Of a stretch of 64,000 bases of DNA, positions 17,314 through 24,793 are shown piece after piece. The notes beneath the pieces were generated by a model. That model was not told where the DNA came from. It ran no database searches and saw only the letters and a program-made list of their open reading frames with translations. Every line of letters starts with the position of its first letter. Positions within the stretch are counted from its first letter, which is position 1. Both the position numbers and the translations under genes were made by a program. Origin of the DNA: CAYRTD01 sp964528675 (GTDB lineage: Bacteria > Bacteroidota > Bacteroidia > Bacteroidales > GCA-2748055); contig CAZGTU010000005.1 in NCBI GenBank assembly GCA_964528675.1, forward strand, positions 1-64,000. The letters are read 5' to 3'.

Positions 17314-18240
17314 TCACATTATATCAATAAAAACCCCCACAGCAAGCAGAAGGTCAACTCCTAGTACCATCATTACATTGCTGCCAAGAGCAGGAATAAG
17401 TTTTGCATTGTTATGATTGAATTTGATGGCTGTAATGCTTGCCTTTAATCCGAGTGGCAATGGTATCAAACCAAGATAAATCCAGTAACTGGTAATATTC
17501 AGAACCGGTAAAACCAGGATTATCAAAAAGGTGGCCGCCACACCGGCTGCATAGATCCATGCTGCATTTTGTCTGCCCATTCTTATTACGAGATGCTTCC
17601 TGCCTCCTTTACGATCGGCTTCTGCATCGGGAAATTCATTTATAAGCAACAGTAAAGCGGTGAGAATGCCCGGCGGAATGCTAAGCAACTCAGCTTCAAC
17701 CGGAACTAGGCGTCCCCAGGCCATTCCGGGTTCTGCCACCATGGCAATGTAGGTTCCCAGAACCACCAGGGTTCCCAGTGCAAGTCCCGCAAATAATTCT
17801 CCCAACATATATTTCGCCAGGGTATTTGTATAAAAAACAATGCTGAAAGACCCTATCAATGCGAATACCAGGATCATCCAGTGGGATATGATACTCAAGT
17901 ACACACCTATGCCAAAAGCTACTGAAAGCGTAACAAGTGCAACGATTAATACCTGTTTCGGATCGCTTTTGCCTGAAATCAGCATTTTACTTCCGCCACT
18001 GAAAGGAGTCTGGCTGGTACTAAAATCAATCTTTGTGGCATAGTCTGAATATTCGTTGAATAAATTCACCGAAACATGAGCCAGGATAGTCCCGATCAAT
18101 ACCAGAACTGCCCTGAACCAGCTAAATTCATCCGGGCCGGGATATTTCAAACTTAACGCCAATCCTAATAAAACTAAAAATACAGAAAGAATAAGAAAAT
18201 TGGCCCTGATCTGAGCCATCCATACTTTAAATTTTTCCAT
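17314..18240 (-). CDS. UbiA-family prenyltransferase (MenA-like)
   Basis: A 308-residue integral membrane protein with about eight or nine hydrophobic segments. The first Asp-rich, prenyl-diphosphate-binding motif is NEYSDYATKID and the second is NEFPDAEADRKGG. This is the layout of MenA-type 1,4-dihydroxy-2-naphthoate polyprenyltransferases, though other UbiA enzymes share it. It lies 71 nt downstream of the mevalonate kinase gene on the same strand, so it may receive read-through from the isoprenoid operon as well as using its own TAnnTTTG box. It uses the kind of product that operon makes. Confidence 0.82.
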   Translation of the reverse strand: MEKFKVWMAQIRANFLILSVFLVLLGLALSLKYPGPDEFSWFRAVLVLIGTILAHVSVNLFNEYSDYATKIDFSTSQTPFSGGSKMLISGKSDPKQVLIVALVTLSVAFGIGVYLSIISHWMILVFALIGSFSIVFYTNTLAKYMLGELFAGLALGTLVVLGTYIAMVAEPGMAWGRLVPVEAELLSIPPGILTALLLLINEFPDAEADRKGGRKHLVIRMGRQNAAWIYAAGVAATFLIILVLPVLNITSYWIYLGLIPLPLGLKASITAIKFNHNNAKLIPALGSNVMMVLGVDLLLAVGVFIDIM

Positions 18241-18278
18241 TTTATAAGATATAAAGGATAGAATTGTTAATATGATAA

Positions 18279-18286
18279 CAAAAATA
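18279..18286 (-). promoter_or_regulatory. possible -7 box of the UbiA-family gene
   Basis: The minus strand carries TATTTTTG, a full TAnnTTTG match, 38 nt upstream of the start codon. I do not find a good TTTG/TTG at the expected distance upstream, so this is weak support for a separate promoter. Confidence 0.3.
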
Positions 18287-18311
18287 GGTAAATTTTGGCT
18301 GGAAAACTTAT

Positions 18312-19283
18312 TTATTTGCGGAAGAATGAATTCTTGTATACAGGAATGATGTCAATTCCGGCCTCTGCAACAAGCTTTTCTGCAATGGCATAATCGCGGG
18401 TGAACCCCAGCAAAAATCCTCCGCCCCCTGAACCGCACAATTTCAGGTAAAACTCCCCGGAATCAAGCCCCTGCTTCCAGAGGTCCATGAACTTTTCGGG
18501 AATCATCTCCCGGAAATTAAAAAGTTGAAATTCCGAAATATCCTTAATATCGGTAAAAAGGCGATCGAGATTACCCGTAATAATATTATCGATACTACTG
18601 TTTGTAAGGGGAATTAAAGTGTTATGAACAGATTTGTGGAATTCCTCATCTTTCGCCTTCGACAAAAACAATTTCACCAGGGGTTCTGTAGCCGATGGAT
18701 ATCCGCTGTTTATAAGAAAGATAGCTCCATCATTATTACTGGCCTGACGGGGAACTTCAACAATTTGTGCACTTTTCTTTCCTTCAAATAATAAGGGTTC
18801 ACCAACATAACAGTTCAGGGGATCCATGCCCGAGGAAGTCCCGTGAAAGTAAGATTCCAGCTTGGAAAACATTTCTTTAAGTTCCTGTATAGATTCATTG
18901 TTATGAGCAACTACAGGTTCAGGACAATAGTCATTGTAAAAAGCTGCAACCAGGGCACCGGAGGATCCCACTCCGTATCCCTGGGGAATATTCGATTCAA
19001 AAAACAAACCATTTTCCAGATCATCCCGGAACCGGTCCAAATCAAGATTACAGCTCTTTTCTATCGGACTGTTATTTTCCAGGTATTGAAGGAAACGATG
19101 AAGATCATGGTTGGATTTCACAGCCTTGTCCAGCCGGGTGTATTTATTGCTTCCCATAAAGCTCCATTTGCCCGTGAAATACGTGTAAGGAATAGTCAAT
19201 GCCTTGGATTCAAAGATGACGGTGTATTCTCCGAACAGAAGAATTTTTGCATTATAAATGCTGTTTTTTCCTTTTTTCCTCAT
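18312..19283 (-). CDS. mevalonate kinase
   Basis: A 323-residue GHMP kinase, last gene of the leucine/mevalonate operon. The N-terminal substrate Lys motif is AKILLFGEYTV (about 13-23). The ATP-binding motif 2 is IPQGYGVGSSGAL, motif 3 is CGSGGGGFLLGF near the C-terminus, and HGTSSGMDPL supplies the catalytic Asp. It would phosphorylate mevalonate to 5-phosphomevalonate. Its start overlaps the decarboxylase stop by 4 nt. The assignment to mevalonate rather than phosphomevalonate rests on the HG.SSG.D motif, which is typical of mevalonate kinases. Confidence 0.87.
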   Translation of the reverse strand: MRKKGKNSIYNAKILLFGEYTVIFESKALTIPYTYFTGKWSFMGSNKYTRLDKAVKSNHDLHRFLQYLENNSPIEKSCNLDLDRFRDDLENGLFFESNIPQGYGVGSSGALVAAFYNDYCPEPVVAHNNESIQELKEMFSKLESYFHGTSSGMDPLNCYVGEPLLFEGKKSAQIVEVPRQASNNDGAIFLINSGYPSATEPLVKLFLSKAKDEEFHKSVHNTLIPLTNSSIDNIITGNLDRLFTDIKDISEFQLFNFREMIPEKFMDLWKQGLDSGEFYLKLCGSGGGGFLLGFTRDYAIAEKLVAEAGIDIIPVYKNSFFRK

Positions 19284-20371
19284 GATTTGAATGATGATTT
19301 TCCCGGACCCTCTCCGATACGATCCCAGATGATACGGTTGTTTTCGGTAAATGGCAGGAGCCCGGTAAGGATGAACTGTTTTATTCTGTCATGATCATTT
19401 TCATGATACAAGAGATGAACATTTGGTCCGGCATCGAGGGTGAAAGTGATAAATATTCCGGTTTCTTCTCTGAATTTTCTTATCCTGTGAATAATCTCAA
19501 TGCTTCCAGCCTTCATCAGAATGAATCCGGGATCTGAAGTCATCATCAATCCATGCAGGCTCAATGCCTCTGTCTCAGTTATACGAATAAATTCGGACTT
19601 ATCAGTTTTGGATATAGCATTCAGGAGAGAAGAAAGGTTCTCATGAGCCGTCTTATACCTGACATCTGAAAATGGATTGTTTTTCATCATTCCATGGCCT
19701 GCGCTGCTGCTGACTTCTTTCTTATCGCTGCTCACAATGAGAATAGCATCACGCAGACCTTTAAAAAAAGAATCACCGGGCAATTCAACCGGTACTGCAA
19801 AAGTATCAGAACTATCAGTCAATTTATCTGTTTTACCCCAGACACTGAAGGCCGGGTATACTGAGCGGGATGCACTTCCTGATCCTAAACGGGCAAGAAA
19901 AGATGCTTTTTTAAAAAAATCAGTTCTTCTGATCTCTGAATTAAGGACCCTCATCTCAATATCAACAAGGCACAATGCAAGGGCACTCATAGCGCTAGCC
20001 GAACTGGCAATACCGGTGGAATGAGGAAAAGTGTTTGAGCTGGATATTTTCAGATCCAGATAATCCAGGAAAGGAATGTAAGGAGCAACGGCCCGAAAGA
20101 ATTGTCGAAGTTTGGGTTCGAAAGATGGAGATTCCTTATTCTCGAATAAAAAATTCCAGGAAAGAGCTTTGTCTTTTTTAGTTTTATAATTTACCCTGGT
20201 GAATGTTCTGGATTCATTGAGGCTGAAGCTCAGGCTCGGATTCTCCGGTTCCTGCCCCGGTCTTTTCCCCCAGTATTTCACGAGGGCAATATTGGAGGGG
20301 CTGCTCCATTCGGTGTAATCCTTTATGCCGGGCTTTAGGACAGAAAGGTATTGATTTTCGGTTTTAAACAT
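19280..20371 (-). CDS. mvaD: diphosphomevalonate decarboxylase
   Basis: A 363-residue GHMP-superfamily enzyme that converts diphosphomevalonate to isopentenyl diphosphate with ATP and loss of CO2. Hallmarks are SNIALVKYWGKR (about 24-35), HSTGIASSASAMSA (phosphate loop), SGSASRSVYPAF (the family-specific SGSA.RS motif) and FTLDAGPNVH carrying the catalytic Asp. It overlaps the upstream kinase gene by 8 nt and the downstream one by 4 nt, which implies translational coupling. Length is slightly above the usual ~330. Confidence 0.95.
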   Translation of the reverse strand: MFKTENQYLSVLKPGIKDYTEWSSPSNIALVKYWGKRPGQEPENPSLSFSLNESRTFTRVNYKTKKDKALSWNFLFENKESPSFEPKLRQFFRAVAPYIPFLDYLDLKISSSNTFPHSTGIASSASAMSALALCLVDIEMRVLNSEIRRTDFFKKASFLARLGSGSASRSVYPAFSVWGKTDKLTDSSDTFAVPVELPGDSFFKGLRDAILIVSSDKKEVSSSAGHGMMKNNPFSDVRYKTAHENLSSLLNAISKTDKSEFIRITETEALSLHGLMMTSDPGFILMKAGSIEIIHRIRKFREETGIFITFTLDAGPNVHLLYHENDHDRIKQFILTGLLPFTENNRIIWDRIGEGPGKSSFKS

Positions 20372-21320
20372 TAACCCCTGGTTTTACAGATTTTATCAAA
20401 TCCTTGTATTCAAACCATGTCTTTATATCTTTTTTTCTGAAATAAGACATCAGATAATCCCGTGGATAATCAGTAATGAATAGAGCGAAATCCCCACCCC
20501 ATGCACCGAGTGATTTAACGTATCCCTTAAAATCAAAAAATCGTGTGCGGGCTATGGGTTTTGCATGAAGGATATTTGAGATAATTTCATCGTGCTGCTT
20601 CAGAAGTTGGACAAAATCCATAAGTGTATTTGAATGAATTACCCCCCTGCTTATTGATGATATATCTTCTATTGCCCCGGCCTTTCCGAATCCGTTGTTC
20701 AAGTAGTCTTTCACAGCTTCTTCTGATTTTCTTTTTTTACCAAGATAGCCAAAGAAGATATTATCCCTGAAAGGCGGGTTGAAATCCACTGCATTGTATA
20801 CAGGCTTATTATCCTCAAGCCGATAAAATACCGGTCGATCCGACATGGCGGCAGCAATGTCATACCCGGAACCGGTTGAAACTTTGAAATGGAGATCGAA
20901 TGGATTCACATCCGCCCATTTCGCTATGGTAACCAGTAAAGATGAACTGCTTCCCAATCCCCATCTCATATTGAAATTTATCTTACTGCTAATTTCATAA
21001 TGATAACCATTATTCAAAAATTCCGGATTTAATTCCTGTGCAGCCAAAAAAATATTTCTCAGGTTTTGAGCGGTTGGAAAATCGTTGGTATTGGCAATGG
21101 CCAGTTCCGGAAGACTGAAATATGCATCAAACCAGTATTCTCCCTCAACAAAAGTTTTCCATGCAAGAGCAGATCTCCCGATGGATTTTTGTATTTGAAG
21201 CTCATGTCCTCTGGATAAGGGCAATGCAAGAGCTTCTGCTCCGGTAAGCACAAGATATTCACCGGTTAACATTAGTTTTCCGTTAGCCTTAAATCTGATA
21301 TTTGGACTATTATCTGACAT
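20364..21320 (-). CDS. GYDIA-family GHMP kinase, probable phosphomevalonate kinase
   Basis: A 318-residue GHMP kinase. The N-terminal KLMLTGEYLVLTGAEALALP resembles phosphomevalonate kinases, GLGSSSSL is the phosphate loop, and GSGYDIAAA is the name-giving GYDIA motif of a Bacteroidota GHMP family. Within the operon the only pathway step without another candidate is phosphomevalonate to diphosphomevalonate, so that role is inferred. It shares one nucleotide with the HMG-CoA reductase gene and overlaps the decarboxylase gene by 8 nt. I know of no direct biochemical proof for this family. Confidence 0.8.
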   Translation of the reverse strand: MSDNSPNIRFKANGKLMLTGEYLVLTGAEALALPLSRGHELQIQKSIGRSALAWKTFVEGEYWFDAYFSLPELAIANTNDFPTAQNLRNIFLAAQELNPEFLNNGYHYEISSKINFNMRWGLGSSSSLLVTIAKWADVNPFDLHFKVSTGSGYDIAAAMSDRPVFYRLEDNKPVYNAVDFNPPFRDNIFFGYLGKKRKSEEAVKDYLNNGFGKAGAIEDISSISRGVIHSNTLMDFVQLLKQHDEIISNILHAKPIARTRFFDFKGYVKSLGAWGGDFALFITDYPRDYLMSYFRKKDIKTWFEYKDLIKSVKPGVNV

Positions 21321-22630
21321 TATGATCGGATAATTTTTAAAAAATTAGACACACTATTCTGGCTGATTGTTTTATTCTCAAATTCTTTTCTCACTTTCTT
21401 TTTTTCCTCTTCATTCGCATTTAAAAAAGAGAGTATATTTTCCAGGTGCATTTTCATATGCCCTTTCTGTATCCCGACAGTGACCAGTGAACGGATTGCC
21501 GAAAAGTTATTGGCAAGACCTGCGCTGGCTGCTATCATCATAAGCTCTTTTGCTTCGGGTTCTCCCAGCAGATCGAAAGACCAGCTTGCCAGGGGATGCA
21601 AACGTGTCAGCCCCCCAACAGTTCCCAGTGCAAGAGGAACCTCCAGGCCATGTACAAACTCTCCTTCACTTAGATCTGCATAAGAAAGAGAACTGTAAAT
21701 CCCCTTCCTTGAAGCAAAGGCATGTCCACCTGCTTCCACCGCCCTGTAATCATTACCCGTTGCAATCACCACGGCATCAATCCCGTTATAGATCCCTTTG
21801 TTATGTGTAACCGCGCGATAAATATCATTTTCCGCAATTTGAACAGCTCTGACGAAACGCCGGGCAAATTCTTCACCAGAATAATCCGGATATAAATTAT
21901 CAAAAACAGTAACCGGAGATTTTAGTTCAACCTTCACCAGGCATTCCGGTGTATAATTTGATAATATCGCCATTATAACTTCCAGACGCTTATTGCCTTC
22001 CTCTTTCTGAAAGAATTGCTCCAGAAGGTTTGCTGATTCTTCAAGTACAGAATTGATAAAATTCGCCCCCATAGAATCAACTGTATTAAATGAAAATCTC
22101 AGTTGAAAAATGTTCTCAATTTTTTGAGAGAGATCTATGAGTTCAATATTGACAATACCCCCACCCCGCTCTTTCATCCTGGCAGTAAGATGCTGCGTAT
22201 TCTCGAAAATATATTTCTTCAGATTTTCGAAGCTATCTAACAATTTTCCGGGATGATCGAGCCAAGCAAAGTGGATCTGACCGGTTTTAATTGTTTCCTT
22301 TACTTCAGCATGAAAACCACCTCTTTCATACCAGAAACGGGCAGCGGAAGATGCTGCAGCAACCACAGAGCTTTCCTCAACAACCATCGGAATTACATAA
22401 TCCCGGTTATTGATGAGGAAATTTGGAGCCACTCCAAAAGGAAGCGGGAAATTCGCGATGGTGTTTTCTGAAAAGCTGTTCAACTTTTCCTGAATGTCGG
22501 CATCGGGATGACTCAATTTCATTATTTCTGAAACGAAACTTTCGGGATCGGTGGTCCGGGAAGAAATTATACGGACTTTTTCTTCCAGTGTTAATTTGGA
22601 AAAACCTTTTATGAAACCTTTTTCATTCAT
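21320..22630 (-). CDS. mvaA: class II (NADH/degradative-type) HMG-CoA reductase
   Basis: A 436-residue reductase that turns (S)-HMG-CoA into (R)-mevalonate. The class II catalytic set is visible: Glu85/86 (VVEESSVVAA), Lys in HNKGIYNGIDAV, Asp in TGNDYRAVEAGGHA, and the C-terminal His in QKGHMKMHLENI. DSMGANF and LGTVGGLTRLHP are further signatures. Class II enzymes are often named degradative after Pseudomonas mevalonii. Here the gene sits among biosynthetic mevalonate genes, so it more likely works in the synthetic direction. It overlaps the Idi-2 gene by 8 nt. Confidence 0.95.
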   Translation of the reverse strand: MNEKGFIKGFSKLTLEEKVRIISSRTTDPESFVSEIMKLSHPDADIQEKLNSFSENTIANFPLPFGVAPNFLINNRDYVIPMVVEESSVVAAASSAARFWYERGGFHAEVKETIKTGQIHFAWLDHPGKLLDSFENLKKYIFENTQHLTARMKERGGGIVNIELIDLSQKIENIFQLRFSFNTVDSMGANFINSVLEESANLLEQFFQKEEGNKRLEVIMAILSNYTPECLVKVELKSPVTVFDNLYPDYSGEEFARRFVRAVQIAENDIYRAVTHNKGIYNGIDAVVIATGNDYRAVEAGGHAFASRKGIYSSLSYADLSEGEFVHGLEVPLALGTVGGLTRLHPLASWSFDLLGEPEAKELMMIAASAGLANNFSAIRSLVTVGIQKGHMKMHLENILSFLNANEEEKKKVRKEFENKTISQNSVSNFLKIIRS

Positions 22631-23615
22631 TAATTTTCAAGTAATTATACGCAAGATGCAGGCCTTTCACCTGGTATTGAGTAAACTCTTGCAATTCTTC
22701 ATAACTCTCCTTTGCATACTTTAAAAATCCTGAAGCCATACCGTAAACAGCAGGCAGGGAAGATTTAGAAATAAGATAATATCCGTCGAGAAATGATTTC
22801 ACTCCGCCGGAGATCACCAACTGCCGGGTATTGACTTTTTCCTCCTGGTAAATTTTGTTTACAAGGACAAGCATCTGGTATACATCGTGTCCGACTTTGG
22901 ATAAAGGTTCGAAAAGTTCCTGTTTGGTTTTTGGCGATCTCATTAACTCCAGTTTGGCGAAATTTGTACCGCCAAAGGCAGCAAATTCAACAGCAAGAAG
23001 GGGTAATTTCAATAACTCCTTCAGACTGTGATATCCCATTCCCTGTCCGACTTCTTTGACTATTAAAGGATAATCTGCCACATCCAGCAATCGTTTAACC
23101 GTATCGAGGGGAGAACTTTTCAACCTGTCTCCTTCCGGTTGAAACCATTCCTGCAGGGGGTTTACATGAATAATAAGACCATCCGCGCTCAAACGATCAA
23201 TTAATCGATCTATTTTAGATAATTCCTTATTTGTGATCAATTCTTCCACCTGTGCAATACCAAGATTGGCATAAAGGGGATAGTCCTCACCGATGATCTT
23301 TCTCACATTAAAATCATCAAAATAAGTATCATCATCAAGAATAATCCGGCATGAACCCAATCCCATTCCCATTCCGAATTCATTGCAAGCTCTTGCCAGG
23401 TTAGCATTAATCTTACCGGCCATTTTTGTCCCGCCTGTCATACTTGAGACCCAGACCGGGACTTTCATCTTCTTCCCACCGAATTCAAATTCACCAAGAT
23501 CACCTGCAGGGTGAGGTTTAAGCATAGGTTCGTAGTAAAATCTCCTGTCGATGAAATCTTTAAGGATTTGCGATTCAAAAGCTAATTCGATATGGTCCTT
23601 TTTCCTGTTTTCCAT
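22623..23615 (-). CDS. fni: type 2 isopentenyl-diphosphate delta-isomerase
   Basis: A 330-residue FMN- and NAD(P)H-dependent isomerase converting IPP to DMAPP. MTGGT near residue 60 contacts FMN. HVNPLQEWFQPEGD carries the conserved His and Gln plus the metal-binding Glu. ISGGVKSFLDGYY is the FMN phosphate loop. The family is unrelated to type 1 Idi. It is the first isoprenoid gene after the leucine-catabolic genes, 14 nt after the acyl-CoA dehydrogenase, and overlaps the HMG-CoA reductase start by 8 nt. Confidence 0.94.
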   Translation of the reverse strand: MENRKKDHIELAFESQILKDFIDRRFYYEPMLKPHPAGDLGEFEFGGKKMKVPVWVSSMTGGTKMAGKINANLARACNEFGMGMGLGSCRIILDDDTYFDDFNVRKIIGEDYPLYANLGIAQVEELITNKELSKIDRLIDRLSADGLIIHVNPLQEWFQPEGDRLKSSPLDTVKRLLDVADYPLIVKEVGQGMGYHSLKELLKLPLLAVEFAAFGGTNFAKLELMRSPKTKQELFEPLSKVGHDVYQMLVLVNKIYQEEKVNTRQLVISGGVKSFLDGYYLISKSSLPAVYGMASGFLKYAKESYEELQEFTQYQVKGLHLAYNYLKINE

Positions 23616-23629
23616 AGGGTTTTATATGA

Positions 23630-24781
23630 TTAAAGTCCTAGATTTCTTGAAATGACCCATCTGAGTATCTCGGAGGTTCCTTCACCTATTTGAAGCAGTC
23701 GCTGATCACGGAAATACCTTTCCACAGGGCTATCTTTAAAAAGCCCGGCACCACCATATATCTGCACTGCATCATCAGCTACTTCCCGGGCTATTTCAGA
23801 AGTATACAATTTAGCCATGGCTGCCTCCCTTGTAAAATCTTTTCCTGAATCCTTTAGCCAGCATGCTTTATAAAGAAGATTACGTGCCAGTTCAACCTTC
23901 AGATCCATATCGGCAACCTTGAAAGCTATAGCCTGGTTTTTGCCTATGGCTTTTCCAAACTGCTCCCTTTCTTTGGCATATTGATTAGCATACTCAAACG
24001 CTCCCTGGGCCAAACCAAGTCCCATTGCAGCAATCGAAAGTCTTCCACCATCAAGGGTTTCAAACATTATGTTGGGTCCCTTCCCTAATTCTCCGAGCAG
24101 ATTCTTTTCAGGAACCTTTACATTTTTAAACCAGAGCCTTGCCGTATCAGCAGCCCTCCACATCAGTTTTCCCATCATTCTCTCCGATTCAAAACCTTCG
24201 GTTTCTCTTTCCACGATGATGGTAGATAATTCCTTCTTCCCGTCTTTTTCGGCTGTAATAGTCTGAAGGGTGATACCCGCATTAATGGGGACCGATCCAC
24301 TGGTAATATACTGCTTGGTTCCATTGATTACCCATTCTCCATTTTCCAATTTTGCTGTAGTTTCTGTACCCCTTGCATCCGAACCTGCCTTTTTTTCAGT
24401 GAGACCAAAAGACCAGATTTTATCTCCCGTGGTTAACTGAGGTAAATACTTTTGCCTTTGTTCTTCAGTTCCAAAGCGATAAATTGGATATATCCCAAGT
24501 GAATTATGGGCAGCAAGTGTCGCTGCCTGGGATGCGTCAACGCGGGCTATCTCTTCAACCGCAATTATATACGAGAGGGTGTCAAGACCTTTTCCTCCGT
24601 ATTTCTCAGGGAGGCTTATTCCAAATAAACCCAGTTCCCCCATTCGTTTTGTCAGTTCAATGGAAAACTCTTCTTTTTCATCCAGCTCTTTTGCAACAGG
24701 CTTAATTTCAGCTTCTGCAAATTCCCTTACCCTGTGCCTTAAGTTTTCATGACTCTCTTTTTCATAAATTGAATTATACAT
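23630..24781 (-). CDS. acyl-CoA dehydrogenase, probably isovaleryl/branched-chain
   Basis: A 383-residue flavin dehydrogenase with the standard three domains. FAD/substrate motifs include FGLTEKKAGSDA and the C-terminal QIYGGAGL...IGEGTSEI. The likely catalytic base is Glu367 (GEGTSEI), the MCAD/SCAD position. The isovaleryl-CoA-dehydrogenase position in the preceding helix is Gly246 (LDGGRLS) rather than Glu. Isovaleryl-CoA oxidation is therefore inferred from its neighbours (MccA, MccB, LiuC), not from the active site. It lies 12 nt after the carboxylase alpha gene and 14 nt before idi-2. Confidence 0.85.
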   Translation of the reverse strand: MYNSIYEKESHENLRHRVREFAEAEIKPVAKELDEKEEFSIELTKRMGELGLFGISLPEKYGGKGLDTLSYIIAVEEIARVDASQAATLAAHNSLGIYPIYRFGTEEQRQKYLPQLTTGDKIWSFGLTEKKAGSDARGTETTAKLENGEWVINGTKQYITSGSVPINAGITLQTITAEKDGKKELSTIIVERETEGFESERMMGKLMWRAADTARLWFKNVKVPEKNLLGELGKGPNIMFETLDGGRLSIAAMGLGLAQGAFEYANQYAKEREQFGKAIGKNQAIAFKVADMDLKVELARNLLYKACWLKDSGKDFTREAAMAKLYTSEIAREVADDAVQIYGGAGLFKDSPVERYFRDQRLLQIGEGTSEILRWVISRNLGL

Positions 24782-24793
24782 TATTTTTTGGTT

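Noticed and set aside
21320..22630. Reading the HMG-CoA reductase as a mevalonate-degrading enzyme
   Set aside because: Class II reductases can work in that direction, but the gene is overlapped by all the kinases and the decarboxylase needed for isoprenoid synthesis, and no HMG-CoA lyase is nearby.
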